A stretch of 64,000 nt of DNA from an uncultured Sphingomonas sp. (GCF_937871615.1 NZ_CALMPA010000045.1:212046-276045); one strand, 5' to 3'. Numbered from the stretch's first letter, positions 11,154-20,274 are shown. Notes: generated by a model from the sequence alone, not told the origin. Program-made: numbers and translations.

Positions 11154-11623
11154 CAGCCCGCCGCCTGCTGAAGCGGCTTGGCCGCGCTCGGCTCGAACCA
11201 CAGCCCGAAGCCGACCGCAAGCCGGTTCCAGCCGTTGATGACATTTATCATCAGCGTCAGCTTCACCTGCTCCTCCTTGGTGAAATGCGCGTCGAGCGCC
11301 GCATGTGCCGCCTCGTGCATATGCCCTTCCGAAAGCCGTGTGAGCGCATCGGTCCAGCCCAGCGCCGCGCGTTCGCGCTCGCTGTAGCACGGCGCCTCGC
11401 GCCATGCGGACAGAAGATAGATGCGCTGCTCGCTCTCGCCCTGCTCGCGCGCCTCGATCGTGTGCATGTTGAGGCAATTGGCGCAGCCGTTGATCTGCGA
11501 GGCGCGGATCTTCACCAGTTCGATCAGTTGCGGCTCAAGGCTGGCGGCGATCGCCTGCGATACGTCCGTCCACTGCTTCATGAGCTGCGGCGCGGCGGCA
11601 TAAGGGTTCAGCTTGGCGGTCAT
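11153..11623 (-). CDS. carboxymuconolactone decarboxylase / AhpD-like protein, ECF41 partner
   Basis: A 156-residue all-helical protein of the carboxymuconolactone decarboxylase/AhpD family. The redox motif is Cys47-Ala-Asn-Cys50 with His54 (NGCANCLNMH) and an upstream Glu35, the arrangement of alkylhydroperoxidase-like members rather than of true decarboxylases. Such genes, together with oxidoreductases and epimerases, are the standard neighbours and targets of ECF41 sigma factors. The start has a clear ribosome-binding site (AAAGGAAC). It is the first gene of a two-gene operon with the sigma gene, driven by a consensus ECF41 promoter about 35 bases upstream. It probably reduces peroxides or a related small oxidised molecule; the substrate is unknown. 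Confidence 0.93.
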   Translation of the reverse strand: MTAKLNPYAAAPQLMKQWTDVSQAIAASLEPQLIELVKIRASQINGCANCLNMHTIEAREQGESEQRIYLLSAWREAPCYSERERAALGWTDALTRLSEGHMHEAAHAALDAHFTKEEQVKLTLMINVINGWNRLAVGFGLWFEPSAAKPLQQAAG

Positions 11624-11654
11624 GGTCCGGTTCCTTTCGTGGTTCGGAAAGCAT

Positions 11655-11681
11655 GACGAACGACCGCGTCACGATGTGACA
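11655..11681 (-). promoter_or_regulatory. consensus ECF41 promoter of the AhpD-like/sigma operon
   Basis: Read on the minus strand the sequence is TGTCACA (11681-11675), exactly 16 bases, then CGTC (11658-11655). This is the published ECF41 target motif TGTCACA-N16-CGTC with no mismatch. It sits 32 bases before the ATG of the AhpD-like gene, leaving a short leader. It implies that the sigma factor encoded downstream controls its own operon. Confidence 0.88.
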
Positions 11682-11726
11682 TACCGCGCAAAAAAAAATC
11701 GCTCGCGGCGCGCGCGACAAGCGGCG

Positions 11727-12041
11727 CTAGCGCCCGAGCGCGATCGCGCCCGCCGCCGCGAAGCCGGTGAGCGCGATCACGCCGAGCAGACGCGCCAGTT
11801 CCTCCTTGCGGAAATCGAGCAGCCGCTGCTCGTCGAGAAACCACCGCCCATTCTCCGCCGGCAGGATCGCGCCGAAACGGGTCATGCGGCGAAACACGCG
11901 CTGCTGTGCGCGGCCTTCCGGCTCGAACACGATCGCGCGTTCGGCGGCGGTGGCGTTCGCGTCGACGAAATGCGCGACGATCACCGATTGCGCGCGCACC
12001 GCGATCTGTTCGGCGATGCGGCCAACGAGGTTCAGCTTCAT
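11727..12041 (-). CDS. hypothetical protein with C-terminal membrane segment
   Basis: A 104-residue protein without a family I can name. It starts with a beta-strand-rich stretch (MKLNLVGRIAEQIAVRAQSVIVAHFVDANA). It ends in a single hydrophobic segment at about residues 83-102 (LARLLGVIALTGFAAAGAIA) that would anchor it in the membrane by its C-terminus. Its ATG overlaps the stop of RNase R (ATGA), so the two are translated as a unit. The association suggests a role tied to RNA processing or simply operon hitch-hiking. The middle (FEPEGRAQQRVFRRM) is charged and could face the cytoplasm. Confidence 0.65.
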   Translation of the reverse strand: MKLNLVGRIAEQIAVRAQSVIVAHFVDANATAAERAIVFEPEGRAQQRVFRRMTRFGAILPAENGRWFLDEQRLLDFRKEELARLLGVIALTGFAAAGAIALGR

Positions 12042-14239
12042 TTCCTGCGTCCCTGATGGCGGATATTGGCGGGGCGGCCGCGTCGCTTGATCTCGCGCCT
12101 TGGCCCCCCTTTTCGCGCTGGCGGCGATGCGCCCTTGCCCTCGGGCAGTTCGAAGCGCAGCGCGCCCGAAACCGGGTTCGCTTCCGCCAGCCGCAGGCTC
12201 ATCCGTTGGCCCAGCGCATATTCCTCTCCGCTCGTTTCACCCACCAATGTGCGCGCCGCCTCATCGAAGCGGAAATATTCTCCGCCCAGATCGCGCACCG
12301 GCATCAGCCCGTCGCCACCCACGCCCTCCACCGTCGCGAAGAAGCCGAAATTGGCGACCCCGGTGATCCGCACCTCCACCGTCTCGCCGACGCGCTCGGC
12401 AAGATAGGCCGCGACATAGCGGTCGATCGTGTCGCGTTCGGCCTCCATCGCGCGGCGCTCCAGCCGGCTGATCGCCTCGCCGACGCGCTCGAAATCCTCG
12501 TCGCCGCCAAGCCCGCCCGGCCCGAGCGCATAAGCGGAGACCAGCGCGCGATGCACCATCAGATCCGCATAGCGCCGGATCGGTGAGGTGAAATGCCCAT
12601 AGCTGCCCAGCGCCAGCCCGAAATGGCCATGATTGGCCGGCGAATAATAGGCCTGGGTCTGCGTGCGCAGCACCTGCTCCATGATCTGCGGGCGGAAATC
12701 CGCATCGCCCACCCGCTCCAGAATGCGATTGAACGTGGCGGGCTTGATTACCTGCCCCAGCGCGAACGGGATATCGAACGTGTCGAGATAATCCTTCAGC
12801 GCAACCAGCTTTTCGCGCGCCGGCGGCTCGTGGATGCGATACATCACCGGCGCCTTCTTCGCCTCCAGCGCCTTGGCGGCGGCGACGTTGGCGGCGATCA
12901 TATAATCCTCGATCAGCCGGTGCGCATCGAGCCGCTCGCGCGCGGCGACCGACATGATACGGCCCTTCTCATCGAGCACCACGCGCCGTTCGGGCAGATC
13001 GAGCGCCAGCGGCTCGCGCCTGTCGCGCGCGGCGGCGAGCGACTCCCAGCAACCCCATAGCGGCCTCAGCGCATTGAGCATCGGCCCGGCCCCGGCGTCG
13101 ATCGTCGCCTGTGCGTCCTCATAGGCGATATTGGCCGCGATCCGCACCGTCGCGCGGGTGAAGCGCCACGATTTCAATGCCCCCGCCTTGCTCACCTGGA
13201 TATGGCAGGCGAGCGCGGCGCGATCCTCCCCCTCCTTCAGCGAGCAGATATCGGCGGACAGCACCTCGGGCAGCATCGGCACGACGCGATCGGGGAAATA
13301 GACCGAATTGCCGCGTGCGCGCGCCTCGCGATCGAGCGCCGATCCGGGGCGGACGTAGAAGCTGACGTCGGCGATCGCGACGATCGCCTTCCAGCCGCCC
13401 GCGTTCGCGGGATCGTCGTCCGGCGCGGCCCAGACGGCATCGTCATGATCGCGCGCGTCTGCCGGGTCGATCGCGACGATCGGCAGATGCGTCAGATCCT
13501 CGCGCCCCTCGCCCAGCGGCTGGCGCGCGACGCGCGCCGCCTCGGCCAGCGCCTCATCGGCGAAGCGATCGGGAATGCCGAAATGATGGATCGCGATCAG
13601 CGAGAAACTGCGCGGCGCGAACGGATCGCCCAGCCGCTGCACGACGCGCGCGGTGATACGCGGCGGGCGCCCGGCGCGCTCGGCCAGCACCAGATCGCCG
13701 GCCTGCGCATCGCCCGCGTCGGAAACCGGAAACTCGCGCCGCTCCTTCTTTTCCACGCCCTGCAGCCACAGCCGGTCCCCCTCGCCCCGCAGCACACCGA
13801 TGAGTTGCTCGGACGCTGGGGCGAGCGCCTTCATCGGATGCGCGATCCAGCCGCTGCCTGCCTCCTCGGTCCGCGCGAGGATGCGCGTGCCGACACCAAG
13901 CGCGCCGCGCTTGCGCTCGCGGACGCGCAGCCGTGGCGGCGGCGTTTCCGCTTCCCAGCGTTCGGGCACCGCCCAGACGTTCCCGCCATCGTCGACATCG
14001 ACGACGCGCAGCACCGTCACCTTGGGCACGCCGCCCATCTTGTGGAAAGCGCGGCCGGGGGCGGAATCTATCAGCCCCTCGTCGGCCATGTCTCTCAACA
14101 GCGCCTTGAGCGCGATCTTCTCCTGCGCGGTCAGGCCGAAGGCGCGGGCGATCTCGCGCTTGCCGGCGGGGTTATCGCTCGACGCGATGAAGTCCATGAT
14201 CTGCTGGCGCGTCGGCAGGCCGGCCTTTGGTTTTCGCAT
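12038..14239 (-). CDS. rnr: ribonuclease R (RNB family 3'-5' exoribonuclease)
   Basis: RNase R, 733 residues from the ATG at 14239. This processive 3'-5' exoribonuclease degrades structured RNA and helps in rRNA and tmRNA-related quality control. Domain order is an N-terminal winged-helix (TRQQIMDFIASSDNPAGKRE), cold-shock domains, and the RNB catalytic domain with the Mg2+ site DPADARDHDDAVW. An S1 domain (VEVRITGVANFGFFATVEG) and a lysine/arginine-rich tail follow. A longer start at 14323 adds 28 residues that do not look like the family. It is followed by the small membrane protein through an ATGA overlap. Confidence 0.95.
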   Translation of the reverse strand: MRKPKAGLPTRQQIMDFIASSDNPAGKREIARAFGLTAQEKIALKALLRDMADEGLIDSAPGRAFHKMGGVPKVTVLRVVDVDDGGNVWAVPERWEAETPPPRLRVRERKRGALGVGTRILARTEEAGSGWIAHPMKALAPASEQLIGVLRGEGDRLWLQGVEKKERREFPVSDAGDAQAGDLVLAERAGRPPRITARVVQRLGDPFAPRSFSLIAIHHFGIPDRFADEALAEAARVARQPLGEGREDLTHLPIVAIDPADARDHDDAVWAAPDDDPANAGGWKAIVAIADVSFYVRPGSALDREARARGNSVYFPDRVVPMLPEVLSADICSLKEGEDRAALACHIQVSKAGALKSWRFTRATVRIAANIAYEDAQATIDAGAGPMLNALRPLWGCWESLAAARDRREPLALDLPERRVVLDEKGRIMSVAARERLDAHRLIEDYMIAANVAAAKALEAKKAPVMYRIHEPPAREKLVALKDYLDTFDIPFALGQVIKPATFNRILERVGDADFRPQIMEQVLRTQTQAYYSPANHGHFGLALGSYGHFTSPIRRYADLMVHRALVSAYALGPGGLGGDEDFERVGEAISRLERRAMEAERDTIDRYVAAYLAERVGETVEVRITGVANFGFFATVEGVGGDGLMPVRDLGGEYFRFDEAARTLVGETSGEEYALGQRMSLRLAEANPVSGALRFELPEGKGASPPARKGGPRREIKRRGRPANIRHQGRRK

Positions 14240-14462
14240 TGCGCGGAGATAGGCGCTGCGGACGCCAGCGTCACGCGCCAAGAACTCGGACGGCGGGAGC
14301 ATCGCCGCCAGGAATCGGGCCACCCACCCCTAACCTGTCAGCCGCGCGCGCCGGTTAAAATGAAAACACCCCTCCTATCGCATTGATTTTCATCATTTAA
14401 CTAAAGGCCGTCCATCAAATCTTAAGCGCGATCGCTAACCGGATTCGAACAAGCCCGCGTGT

Positions 14463-17129
14463 ATGTCGCGGCGCATGAGCAGATCTCGTCGTATCGCGAA
14501 CAAGAACGAATCCGCCGCGTCTCCGTCGTTGATGGATGCGCTCGGGCTCGCGCCGACGCCCGATGCGACGGTGGATAGCGCGCGCGCGGGCAGCCTGCGC
14601 GACGCGCGGACGATCTGGCCGGTCACGCTTGCGGTGCTGCTGTTCGGGCCGCTCGCGGTGCTTGGCCGCAGCCTGTTCGATCGCAGCACCGGCAGCCCGT
14701 TTCTCGATTATGCCGGCCTGGCGGCGCTGTTCGGGCTGATGATCTGGCTGGTGCTCGCTTATCCGAAAAGCGAGGATCGCCCCGCGTATCAACGGATCGT
14801 CGCCATTTCGGCGCTGGCCGCCGCACTCGCGATCACGCTGTCGATGCTGCTCGATTCCGCCCAGACGCTGGGCCCACCGGAAACCTGTTTCGCCGCCTTC
14901 GTCGCCGTATTCGGCGCGATCATCGCCTGCGCGGTATCGTTGCACGCGATCCGCGCGGCGAGCATCGCGTTCACCCTGGCGATGGCGGCGATGATTATGC
15001 TCCACGCCGGCCCCGGCCTCGCTTTTGCGATCGCGGGAATCGTCGCCACTTTGTTCACCGGCGGGCTGATCCGCGTCGCCTGGCGTGATCTTGCGCAGCA
15101 GGCGGAGCGCGCGGGCGAGCGCGAGGCGAACCGGCTCGCCGCGCGGCTGGTCGACGAATTCGAGACACAGGGCACCGGCTGGTTCTGGCAAACCGATCGT
15201 GCGGGCAATCTCACCTATATCACCGGCAAGGTGGGTGACGAACTCCGCCGGATGGGCGTTGCCCCGATCGGGGCGCGGCTGGTGAACATCTTCCGCGTCG
15301 ATTCGGAACTGGTCGAGACGGAACGCACACTGACCTTCCATTTGTCGTCCCGCACCAGCTTCTCGGATTATTCGGTGCGCCCCGCGTTCGACAGTTCGGT
15401 CGATCGGCGCTGGTCGATCTCGGGCCGCCCGGTTCTGGACGATCTCGGTTTCTTTCAAGGATTTATCGGCTCCGGCTCGGATCTCACCGAAAAGCGCCGG
15501 GCCGAAGCGGAGATAACCCGCCTTGCGCTGTTCGACAGCCTCACCGGGCTGGCCAACCGCCAGCGGATGCGGCTTTCGCTGGAAAAGACGCTGGGTTCGG
15601 AACGCAATTCGCCATCGTCGACCGGGCTGTTCCTGCTCGATCTCGATCGTTTCAAGGCGGTGAACGACACGCTCGGGCATCAGGTGGGAGACGAATTGCT
15701 CAAGCAGGTCGCGCACCGCCTCCAGCGCGCGGTCGGCGATTCCGGGCTGGTCGGGCGGCTTGGCGGCGACGAATTCGAGGTGGTCCTGCCACGCCAGCCG
15801 GAGCGCGCGCGACTGACCGAGATCGCGCAGGATATCATCACCGCGCTTTCCGCGCCCTATTTCATCTCCGGCGCCACGCTGACGATCGGCTGCTCGGTCG
15901 GCATCGCGATCGCGCCCGAACATGGCGAGGATGTCGAAACGCTGGTGCGCAACGCCGATCTCGCGCTTTACGCCGCCAAGGCGGACGGGCGCGGCGTTCA
16001 CCGCTTCTATCGCCCGGAGCTGCTCGCCGGCGCGCAGAACCGCAAGCGGCTGGAGGACGATCTGCGCCAGGCGCTCGCCGGCGACGAATTTCACCTCACC
16101 TATCAGCCGGTGGTCTCCACCGCGGACGAGCGCATCGTCGGCTATGAGGCGTTGCTGCGCTGGGATCATCCCTCGCGCGGGCCGATCAGCCCGGCGGAAT
16201 TCGTCCCCGTCGCGGAGGAATGCGGGCTGATCGAGCAGATCGGCGAATGGGTGTTGCGCACCGCCTGCGCCGAGGCCGCGCAATGGCCCGATCACGTGCG
16301 CGTCGCGGTCAACGTATCGCCGCTGCAATTCGCCAATCCGATGCTGCCCGCGATCGTCACCAACGCGATCGCGGGCTCGGGCATCGCGCCGCACCGCCTT
16401 GAACTGGAGATCACCGAAGGCGTGTTCCTCCGGGAGGATACCTCGTCAGAGCTGATGTTCCGCGCGCTCAAGGGCGTCGGCGTGCGGCTGGCGCTCGATG
16501 ATTTCGGCACCGGCTATTCCAGCCTCGGCTATCTGAAAAAGGCGCCGTTCGACAAGATCAAGATCGACCAGAGCTTCGTGCGCGGCGCGATCCAGCCGGG
16601 CAATCGCAACGCCGCGATCATCCGGGCGATCGTTTCGCTCGCCGATACGCTTGGCATGGAAACCACCGCCGAGGGCGTCGAGCAGCAGGACGAGATCGCG
16701 CTGATCCGCGATCTGGGATGCAGCCACATCCAGGGCTTCGTCTATGGCCGCCCCGCGCGTGCCGCCGACGTGCTTGAGCAATTGCGCGCCGACGCCGGCG
16801 GTGCCACGCCGATCGGCCACAAGATCAGCCGCAGCCCGCGCTCGTCGGTGTTGCGCACCGCGCGACTGGAGATCGGCAAGGAGGCGGGCGATATCCGCAT
16901 CCGCAACATTTCCACCACCGGGGCGATGATCGACGGGGTCGATTTCCCCAGGGAAGCGGTGGGCGCGGACGTGCTGATCGAACTGATCGAGGACCAGCTC
17001 TTTCCCGCCACCGTCCGCTGGGCGACGAACGGGCGCGCCGGCCTCCAGTTCGCCGAGGATTTCGATGTCGAGCGGCTCACCCATGCCACGCCGGCGATCG
17101 GCGGCGGGCGCCCGCGCAAGGTCGCCTGA
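14463..17129 (+). CDS. membrane-bound GGDEF-EAL protein with C-terminal PilZ domain
   Basis: An 888-residue cyclic-di-GMP enzyme. Residues ~55-210 contain several membrane helices. A PAS-like region follows (FWQTDRAGNLTYITGKVGDEL, ~235-345). The GGDEF domain has an intact GGDEF at 434-438 (LGGDEFEVV). The EAL domain has E562-A-L and the loop DDFGTGYSSLGYLKK. A C-terminal PilZ-like domain (~785-870; LEIGKEAGDIRIRNISTTGAMI) may sense c-di-GMP. The inhibitory RxxD site before GGDEF is absent. The EAL residues look complete, so it may make, break or only bind c-di-GMP. It stands alone in front of a convergent GST gene. Start could be codon 1 or codon 5 (MSRRMSRSRR). Confidence 0.92.
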   Translation: MSRRMSRSRRIANKNESAASPSLMDALGLAPTPDATVDSARAGSLRDARTIWPVTLAVLLFGPLAVLGRSLFDRSTGSPFLDYAGLAALFGLMIWLVLAYPKSEDRPAYQRIVAISALAAALAITLSMLLDSAQTLGPPETCFAAFVAVFGAIIACAVSLHAIRAASIAFTLAMAAMIMLHAGPGLAFAIAGIVATLFTGGLIRVAWRDLAQQAERAGEREANRLAARLVDEFETQGTGWFWQTDRAGNLTYITGKVGDELRRMGVAPIGARLVNIFRVDSELVETERTLTFHLSSRTSFSDYSVRPAFDSSVDRRWSISGRPVLDDLGFFQGFIGSGSDLTEKRRAEAEITRLALFDSLTGLANRQRMRLSLEKTLGSERNSPSSTGLFLLDLDRFKAVNDTLGHQVGDELLKQVAHRLQRAVGDSGLVGRLGGDEFEVVLPRQPERARLTEIAQDIITALSAPYFISGATLTIGCSVGIAIAPEHGEDVETLVRNADLALYAAKADGRGVHRFYRPELLAGAQNRKRLEDDLRQALAGDEFHLTYQPVVSTADERIVGYEALLRWDHPSRGPISPAEFVPVAEECGLIEQIGEWVLRTACAEAAQWPDHVRVAVNVSPLQFANPMLPAIVTNAIAGSGIAPHRLELEITEGVFLREDTSSELMFRALKGVGVRLALDDFGTGYSSLGYLKKAPFDKIKIDQSFVRGAIQPGNRNAAIIRAIVSLADTLGMETTAEGVEQQDEIALIRDLGCSHIQGFVYGRPARAADVLEQLRADAGGATPIGHKISRSPRSSVLRTARLEIGKEAGDIRIRNISTTGAMIDGVDFPREAVGADVLIELIEDQLFPATVRWATNGRAGLQFAEDFDVERLTHATPAIGGGRPRKVA

Positions 17130-17141
17130 CGCCGCCGCGCC

Positions 17142-17792
17142 TCAGTCGCGCCCCTCCGGCGCGCCGAGCGGAAACATGTGGCGATAGGGCCGCGCCTCAT
17201 CCAGCGCGCGGGCATAGCTGGCGCGCGTCAGCAGCCGCGCGCGATAGGCGTGGAGCGCACCATGATCGCGCGGGATGGCGTGGGTCCAGTCGGCATAGAG
17301 TAGCGCCGGCGCGGCGGCGCAATCGGCGAGGGTGAACCCCTGCCCCACCGCCCATTCGCGCCCGGCCAGCCGCTTCTCCAGCCACGCATAGGCCCGTTCC
17401 AGCGCCGCCCGCCATTGCGGCTCGCGCGTGGCGTCGTCGCGCCCTATTCTCCCGACAACAATGCGTTGCTGCGGATAATTCACGTAATTATCGAAGAAGC
17501 GATCCATCATCCGCGCCTCCGCCGCGGCGACGGGATCGGCGGGGAGCAGCGGCGCGCTACGGGGGTGAAGCGCGTCGAGATATTCGATGATCCCGGTCGC
17601 GTCGAAAACGAATCTGTCGCCGTGGGTGAGCGCGGGAAACTTGCCGATCGGCCACAGCGCCGCGAAGTCGGACGCCACCGGCTCCGATCCGTCGAGCATC
17701 CGCGATTCGAACGGAATATCCTTTTCGTAAAAAGCCGTCTTCGCTTTCTGGCAATAGGATGAGAGCGGGTGCTCATACAAAGTGAAGGCCAT
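17142..17792 (-). CDS. glutathione S-transferase family protein
   Basis: A 216-residue GST-like protein. The N-terminal thioredoxin fold (FTLYEHPLSSYCQKAKTAFYEK) has Cys14 near the usual active-site turn. A glutathione-contact region follows (DGSEPVASDFAALWPIGKFPALTHGDRFVFDATGIIEYLDA), including the cis-Pro and the 'ES/AT' glutathione-binding pair. The C-terminal helical domain has TLADCAAAPALLYADW. The start at 17792 is set by the ribosome-binding site GGAGAGG, 3 bases before ATG; an in-frame Met 18 codons upstream adds unrelated residues. It is convergent with the GGDEF-EAL gene. The substrate is unknown. Confidence 0.9.
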   Translation of the reverse strand: MAFTLYEHPLSSYCQKAKTAFYEKDIPFESRMLDGSEPVASDFAALWPIGKFPALTHGDRFVFDATGIIEYLDALHPRSAPLLPADPVAAAEARMMDRFFDNYVNYPQQRIVVGRIGRDDATREPQWRAALERAYAWLEKRLAGREWAVGQGFTLADCAAAPALLYADWTHAIPRDHGALHAYRARLLTRASYARALDEARPYRHMFPLGAPEGRD

Positions 17793-18324
17793 TTTCCTCT
17801 CCAGCGGGCGCGGGTTGACCATCGTTCCCGGATCGTCGCGCCTCATCCGCGCCTATATCACCCGTCAGCGCCGCGCTGTCACGATTCCGGGCGATCGGCG
17901 CGGGGCGGCGCGATCTCGGCGATCGGGTGCGCGATTTGCCGCCGGGCGATGCGGGAACATATCCGCCGGAATATATTTTCGTTCCCCGCCCGTTCCCTTG
18001 CCTTCCCGGAATGCCGCGGAAGTCCGCGCGTCGCGGCGCATCCGGTGCGACGAAATGAATCCCTGCCGCGACGAACCGTTCGTCGCAGCCGTAATTTACG
18101 GTCTTGCGGCCCGCGCGCGATTGCCACAATCTGTTGGGGTTGGTTTCGGGGGCGAGCCCAATCGCTGGTAGGAACTTTGCCGCATCCCCATATTGCGGCG
18201 TGGCTTGTCGCGCGTGGCCGCGCGGCATTTGGTCACATTTTGTTCTCACGGCGATCGACGCTCCGAGTGTAGTATAAGGGTTCGTTCGCGATTCGAACGG
18301 ACCGTGAACAAGGGAATGGCGGCA
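17793..18324. other. 532-bp intergenic region upstream of nrdA
   Basis: No convincing gene on either strand; the open frames here have atypical arginine-rich translations and no ribosome-binding sites. It contains the divergent start regions of the GST gene and nrdA. The part near 18230-18290 is less GC-rich (ending AGTGTAGTATAAGGGTTCG) and is the likely nrdA promoter area. CCACAATCTGTTGGGG at 18124-18139 has only weak likeness to an NrdR box. AAGGGA at 18310-18315 is the ribosome-binding site that selects the nrdA start. Confidence 0.5.
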
Positions 18325-20214
18325 ATGGATTTCAGAGACTCGAGCGAGGCGAACATGGCGACCGAGACACTGGAAGCGACGAGCGGCACCGGCACGGGCA
18401 CGGACAAGGCGGCCCGCCGCCCGGCCTATGCGGTGGAGGTCGATCACAGCCGCGACGCGCTGCTCACCGATTTCGGCAAGGATACGCTCACCGATCGCTA
18501 TCTGCTGCCGGGCGAAACCTATCAGGATCTGTTCGTCCGCGTCGCATCGGCTTATGCGGACGATGCCGCCCATGCGCAGCGGCTGTACGATTATATCTCG
18601 AAACTGTGGTTCATGCCGGCAACCCCGGTGCTGTCGAACGGCGGCACGGGGCGCGGCCTGCCGATCTCCTGCTACCTCAATTCGGTGCCGGACAGCCTGA
18701 ACGGCATCGTCGACACCTGGAACGAGAACGTCTGGCTCGCATCGCGCGGCGGCGGGATCGGCACCTATTGGGGCAATGTGCGCGGGATCGGCGAGCCGGT
18801 CGGCCTCAACGGCAAGACCAGCGGCATCATCCCCTTCGTCCGCGTGATGGACAGCCTGACGCTCGCCATCTCGCAAGGATCGCTGCGGCGCGGCTCGGCG
18901 GCCTGCTATCTTGATGTGTCGCACCCGGAGATCGAGGAGTTCCTCGAAATCCGCAAACCCTCCGGTGATTTCAACCGCAAGGCGCTGAACCTGCACCACG
19001 GCGTGCTGATCCCGGACGCGTTCATGGAAGCGGTGCGCGATGGCGCGGAATGGGCGCTCAAATCCCCCAAGGACGGCAGCGAGCGCGGCAAGGTCGATGC
19101 GCGCGCCTTGTTCCAGAAGCTGGTCGAAACCCGGCTGGCGACCGGCGAGCCATACATCGTGTTCGCCGATCATGTGAACCGCAACATGCCCAAGCATCAC
19201 CGCGATCTGGGGCTGAAGGTTTCCACCTCGAACCTGTGCAGCGAGATCACGCTGCCGACGGGACGCGATCATCTCGGCAACGATCGCACGGCGGTCTGCT
19301 GCCTGTCCTCGCTCAACATGGAAACATGGGACGAGTGGAAGGACGAGAAGAATTTCATCGAGGACGTGATGCGCTTCCTCGACAATGTGCTGCAGGATTA
19401 TATCGAGCGCCACGAGCCGGGGATGGAGCGCGCCGCTTATTCCGCCGCGCGCGAGCGTTCGGTCGGGCTGGGTGTGATGGGCTTCCACTCGTTCCTTCAG
19501 GCGCGCGGCCTGCCGTTCGAAGGCGCGATGGCGAAATCGTGGAACCTGCGCATCTTCAAGCACATCAAGGCGCAGGTCGATGAGGCGTCGATGCAGCTCG
19601 CGGTGGAACGCGGCCCCTGCCCCGACGCCGCCGACATGGGCGTGATGGAGCGTTTCAGTTGCAAGATGGCGATCGCGCCGACCGCGTCGATCTCGATCAT
19701 CTGCGGCGGCACCAGCGCCTGCATCGAGCCGATCCCGGCCAATATCTATACGCACAAGACGCTGTCGGGCAGCTTCGTCGTGCGCAATCCGTATCTTGAA
19801 AAGCTGCTGATCGAAAAGGCGAAGAACACCGATGCGGTGTGGAATTCGATCCTCGAACAGGGCGGATCGGTCCAGCATCTCGATTTCCTGTCGCTGGACG
19901 AGAAGGATTGCTTCAAAACCTCGTTCGAGATCGACCAGCGCTGGCTGCTCGAACTGGCGGGCGATCGCGCGCCGTTCATCGACCAGGCGCAGTCGCTCAA
20001 TCTGTTCATCCCCGCCGATGTGGAGAAGTGGGATCTGCTGATGCTCCACTTCCGCGCATGGGAACTGGGGATCAAATCGCTTTACTATCTCCGCTCCAAA
20101 TCGGTGCAGCGCGCCGGCTTCGCGGGCGGCGTGGAGGCGGATAACACGCTGGAAAAGCCCAAGTTCGATCTGGGCGAGACCACCGATTATGACGAGTGCC
20201 TCGCCTGCCAGTGA
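18325..20214 (+). CDS. nrdA: ribonucleoside-diphosphate reductase alpha subunit (class I)
   Basis: Large subunit of aerobic class I ribonucleotide reductase, 629 residues, which reduces ribonucleoside diphosphates using the radical made by NrdB. Active-site residues are visible: the redox cysteine Cys116 (ISCYLN), the Asn303-Leu-Cys305-Ser-Glu307 radical/catalytic set (NLCSEI), the partner cysteine in AVCCLSS (325/326), Tyr587-Tyr588 of the radical chain (SLYYLRS), and the C-terminal Cys625-x-x-Cys628 shuttle (CLACQ). The N-terminal ATP-cone of the E. coli enzyme is absent: after ~30 low-complexity residues the core begins. Start 18325 has AAGGGA 9 bases upstream. A hairpin terminator follows. 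The beta subunit lies 6 kb away. Confidence 0.96.
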   Translation: MDFRDSSEANMATETLEATSGTGTGTDKAARRPAYAVEVDHSRDALLTDFGKDTLTDRYLLPGETYQDLFVRVASAYADDAAHAQRLYDYISKLWFMPATPVLSNGGTGRGLPISCYLNSVPDSLNGIVDTWNENVWLASRGGGIGTYWGNVRGIGEPVGLNGKTSGIIPFVRVMDSLTLAISQGSLRRGSAACYLDVSHPEIEEFLEIRKPSGDFNRKALNLHHGVLIPDAFMEAVRDGAEWALKSPKDGSERGKVDARALFQKLVETRLATGEPYIVFADHVNRNMPKHHRDLGLKVSTSNLCSEITLPTGRDHLGNDRTAVCCLSSLNMETWDEWKDEKNFIEDVMRFLDNVLQDYIERHEPGMERAAYSAARERSVGLGVMGFHSFLQARGLPFEGAMAKSWNLRIFKHIKAQVDEASMQLAVERGPCPDAADMGVMERFSCKMAIAPTASISIICGGTSACIEPIPANIYTHKTLSGSFVVRNPYLEKLLIEKAKNTDAVWNSILEQGGSVQHLDFLSLDEKDCFKTSFEIDQRWLLELAGDRAPFIDQAQSLNLFIPADVEKWDLLMLHFRAWELGIKSLYYLRSKSVQRAGFAGGVEADNTLEKPKFDLGETTDYDECLACQ

Positions 20215-20242
20215 ACGCAACGGCGGCTGGATGGCCGGATAA

Positions 20243-20268
20243 CGGAAGCGGCCTTCGCGCCGCTTCCG
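20243..20268. terminator. hairpin terminator between nrdA and the convergent PAP2 gene
   Basis: A perfect 9-bp stem: CGGAAGCGG (20243-20251) pairs with CCGCTTCCG (20260-20268) around an 8-base loop. It lies in the 60-base gap between convergent stops and can serve both genes. There is no long T-run, so termination strength is uncertain. Confidence 0.6.
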
Positions 20269-20274
20269 CCCCTG

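Noticed and set aside
14438-14460. TTCGAATCC on the minus strand, resembling the T-arm of a tRNA
   Set aside because: The flanking 5-base arms do not pair and no acceptor, D or anticodon stem can be built around it.
14415-16394. A 659-codon open frame antisense to the GGDEF-EAL gene, and similar long antisense frames (815 codons at 17773-20220, 726 codons at 5806-7986)
   Set aside because: Shadow frames of GC-rich coding sequence: arginine-, alanine- and histidine-rich translations without domains, lying opposite well-supported genes.
18124-18139. CCACAATCTGTTGGGG upstream of nrdA as an NrdR box
   Set aside because: Only half of the palindrome is present and the second candidate (18186 on) has wrong spacing; too weak to call.
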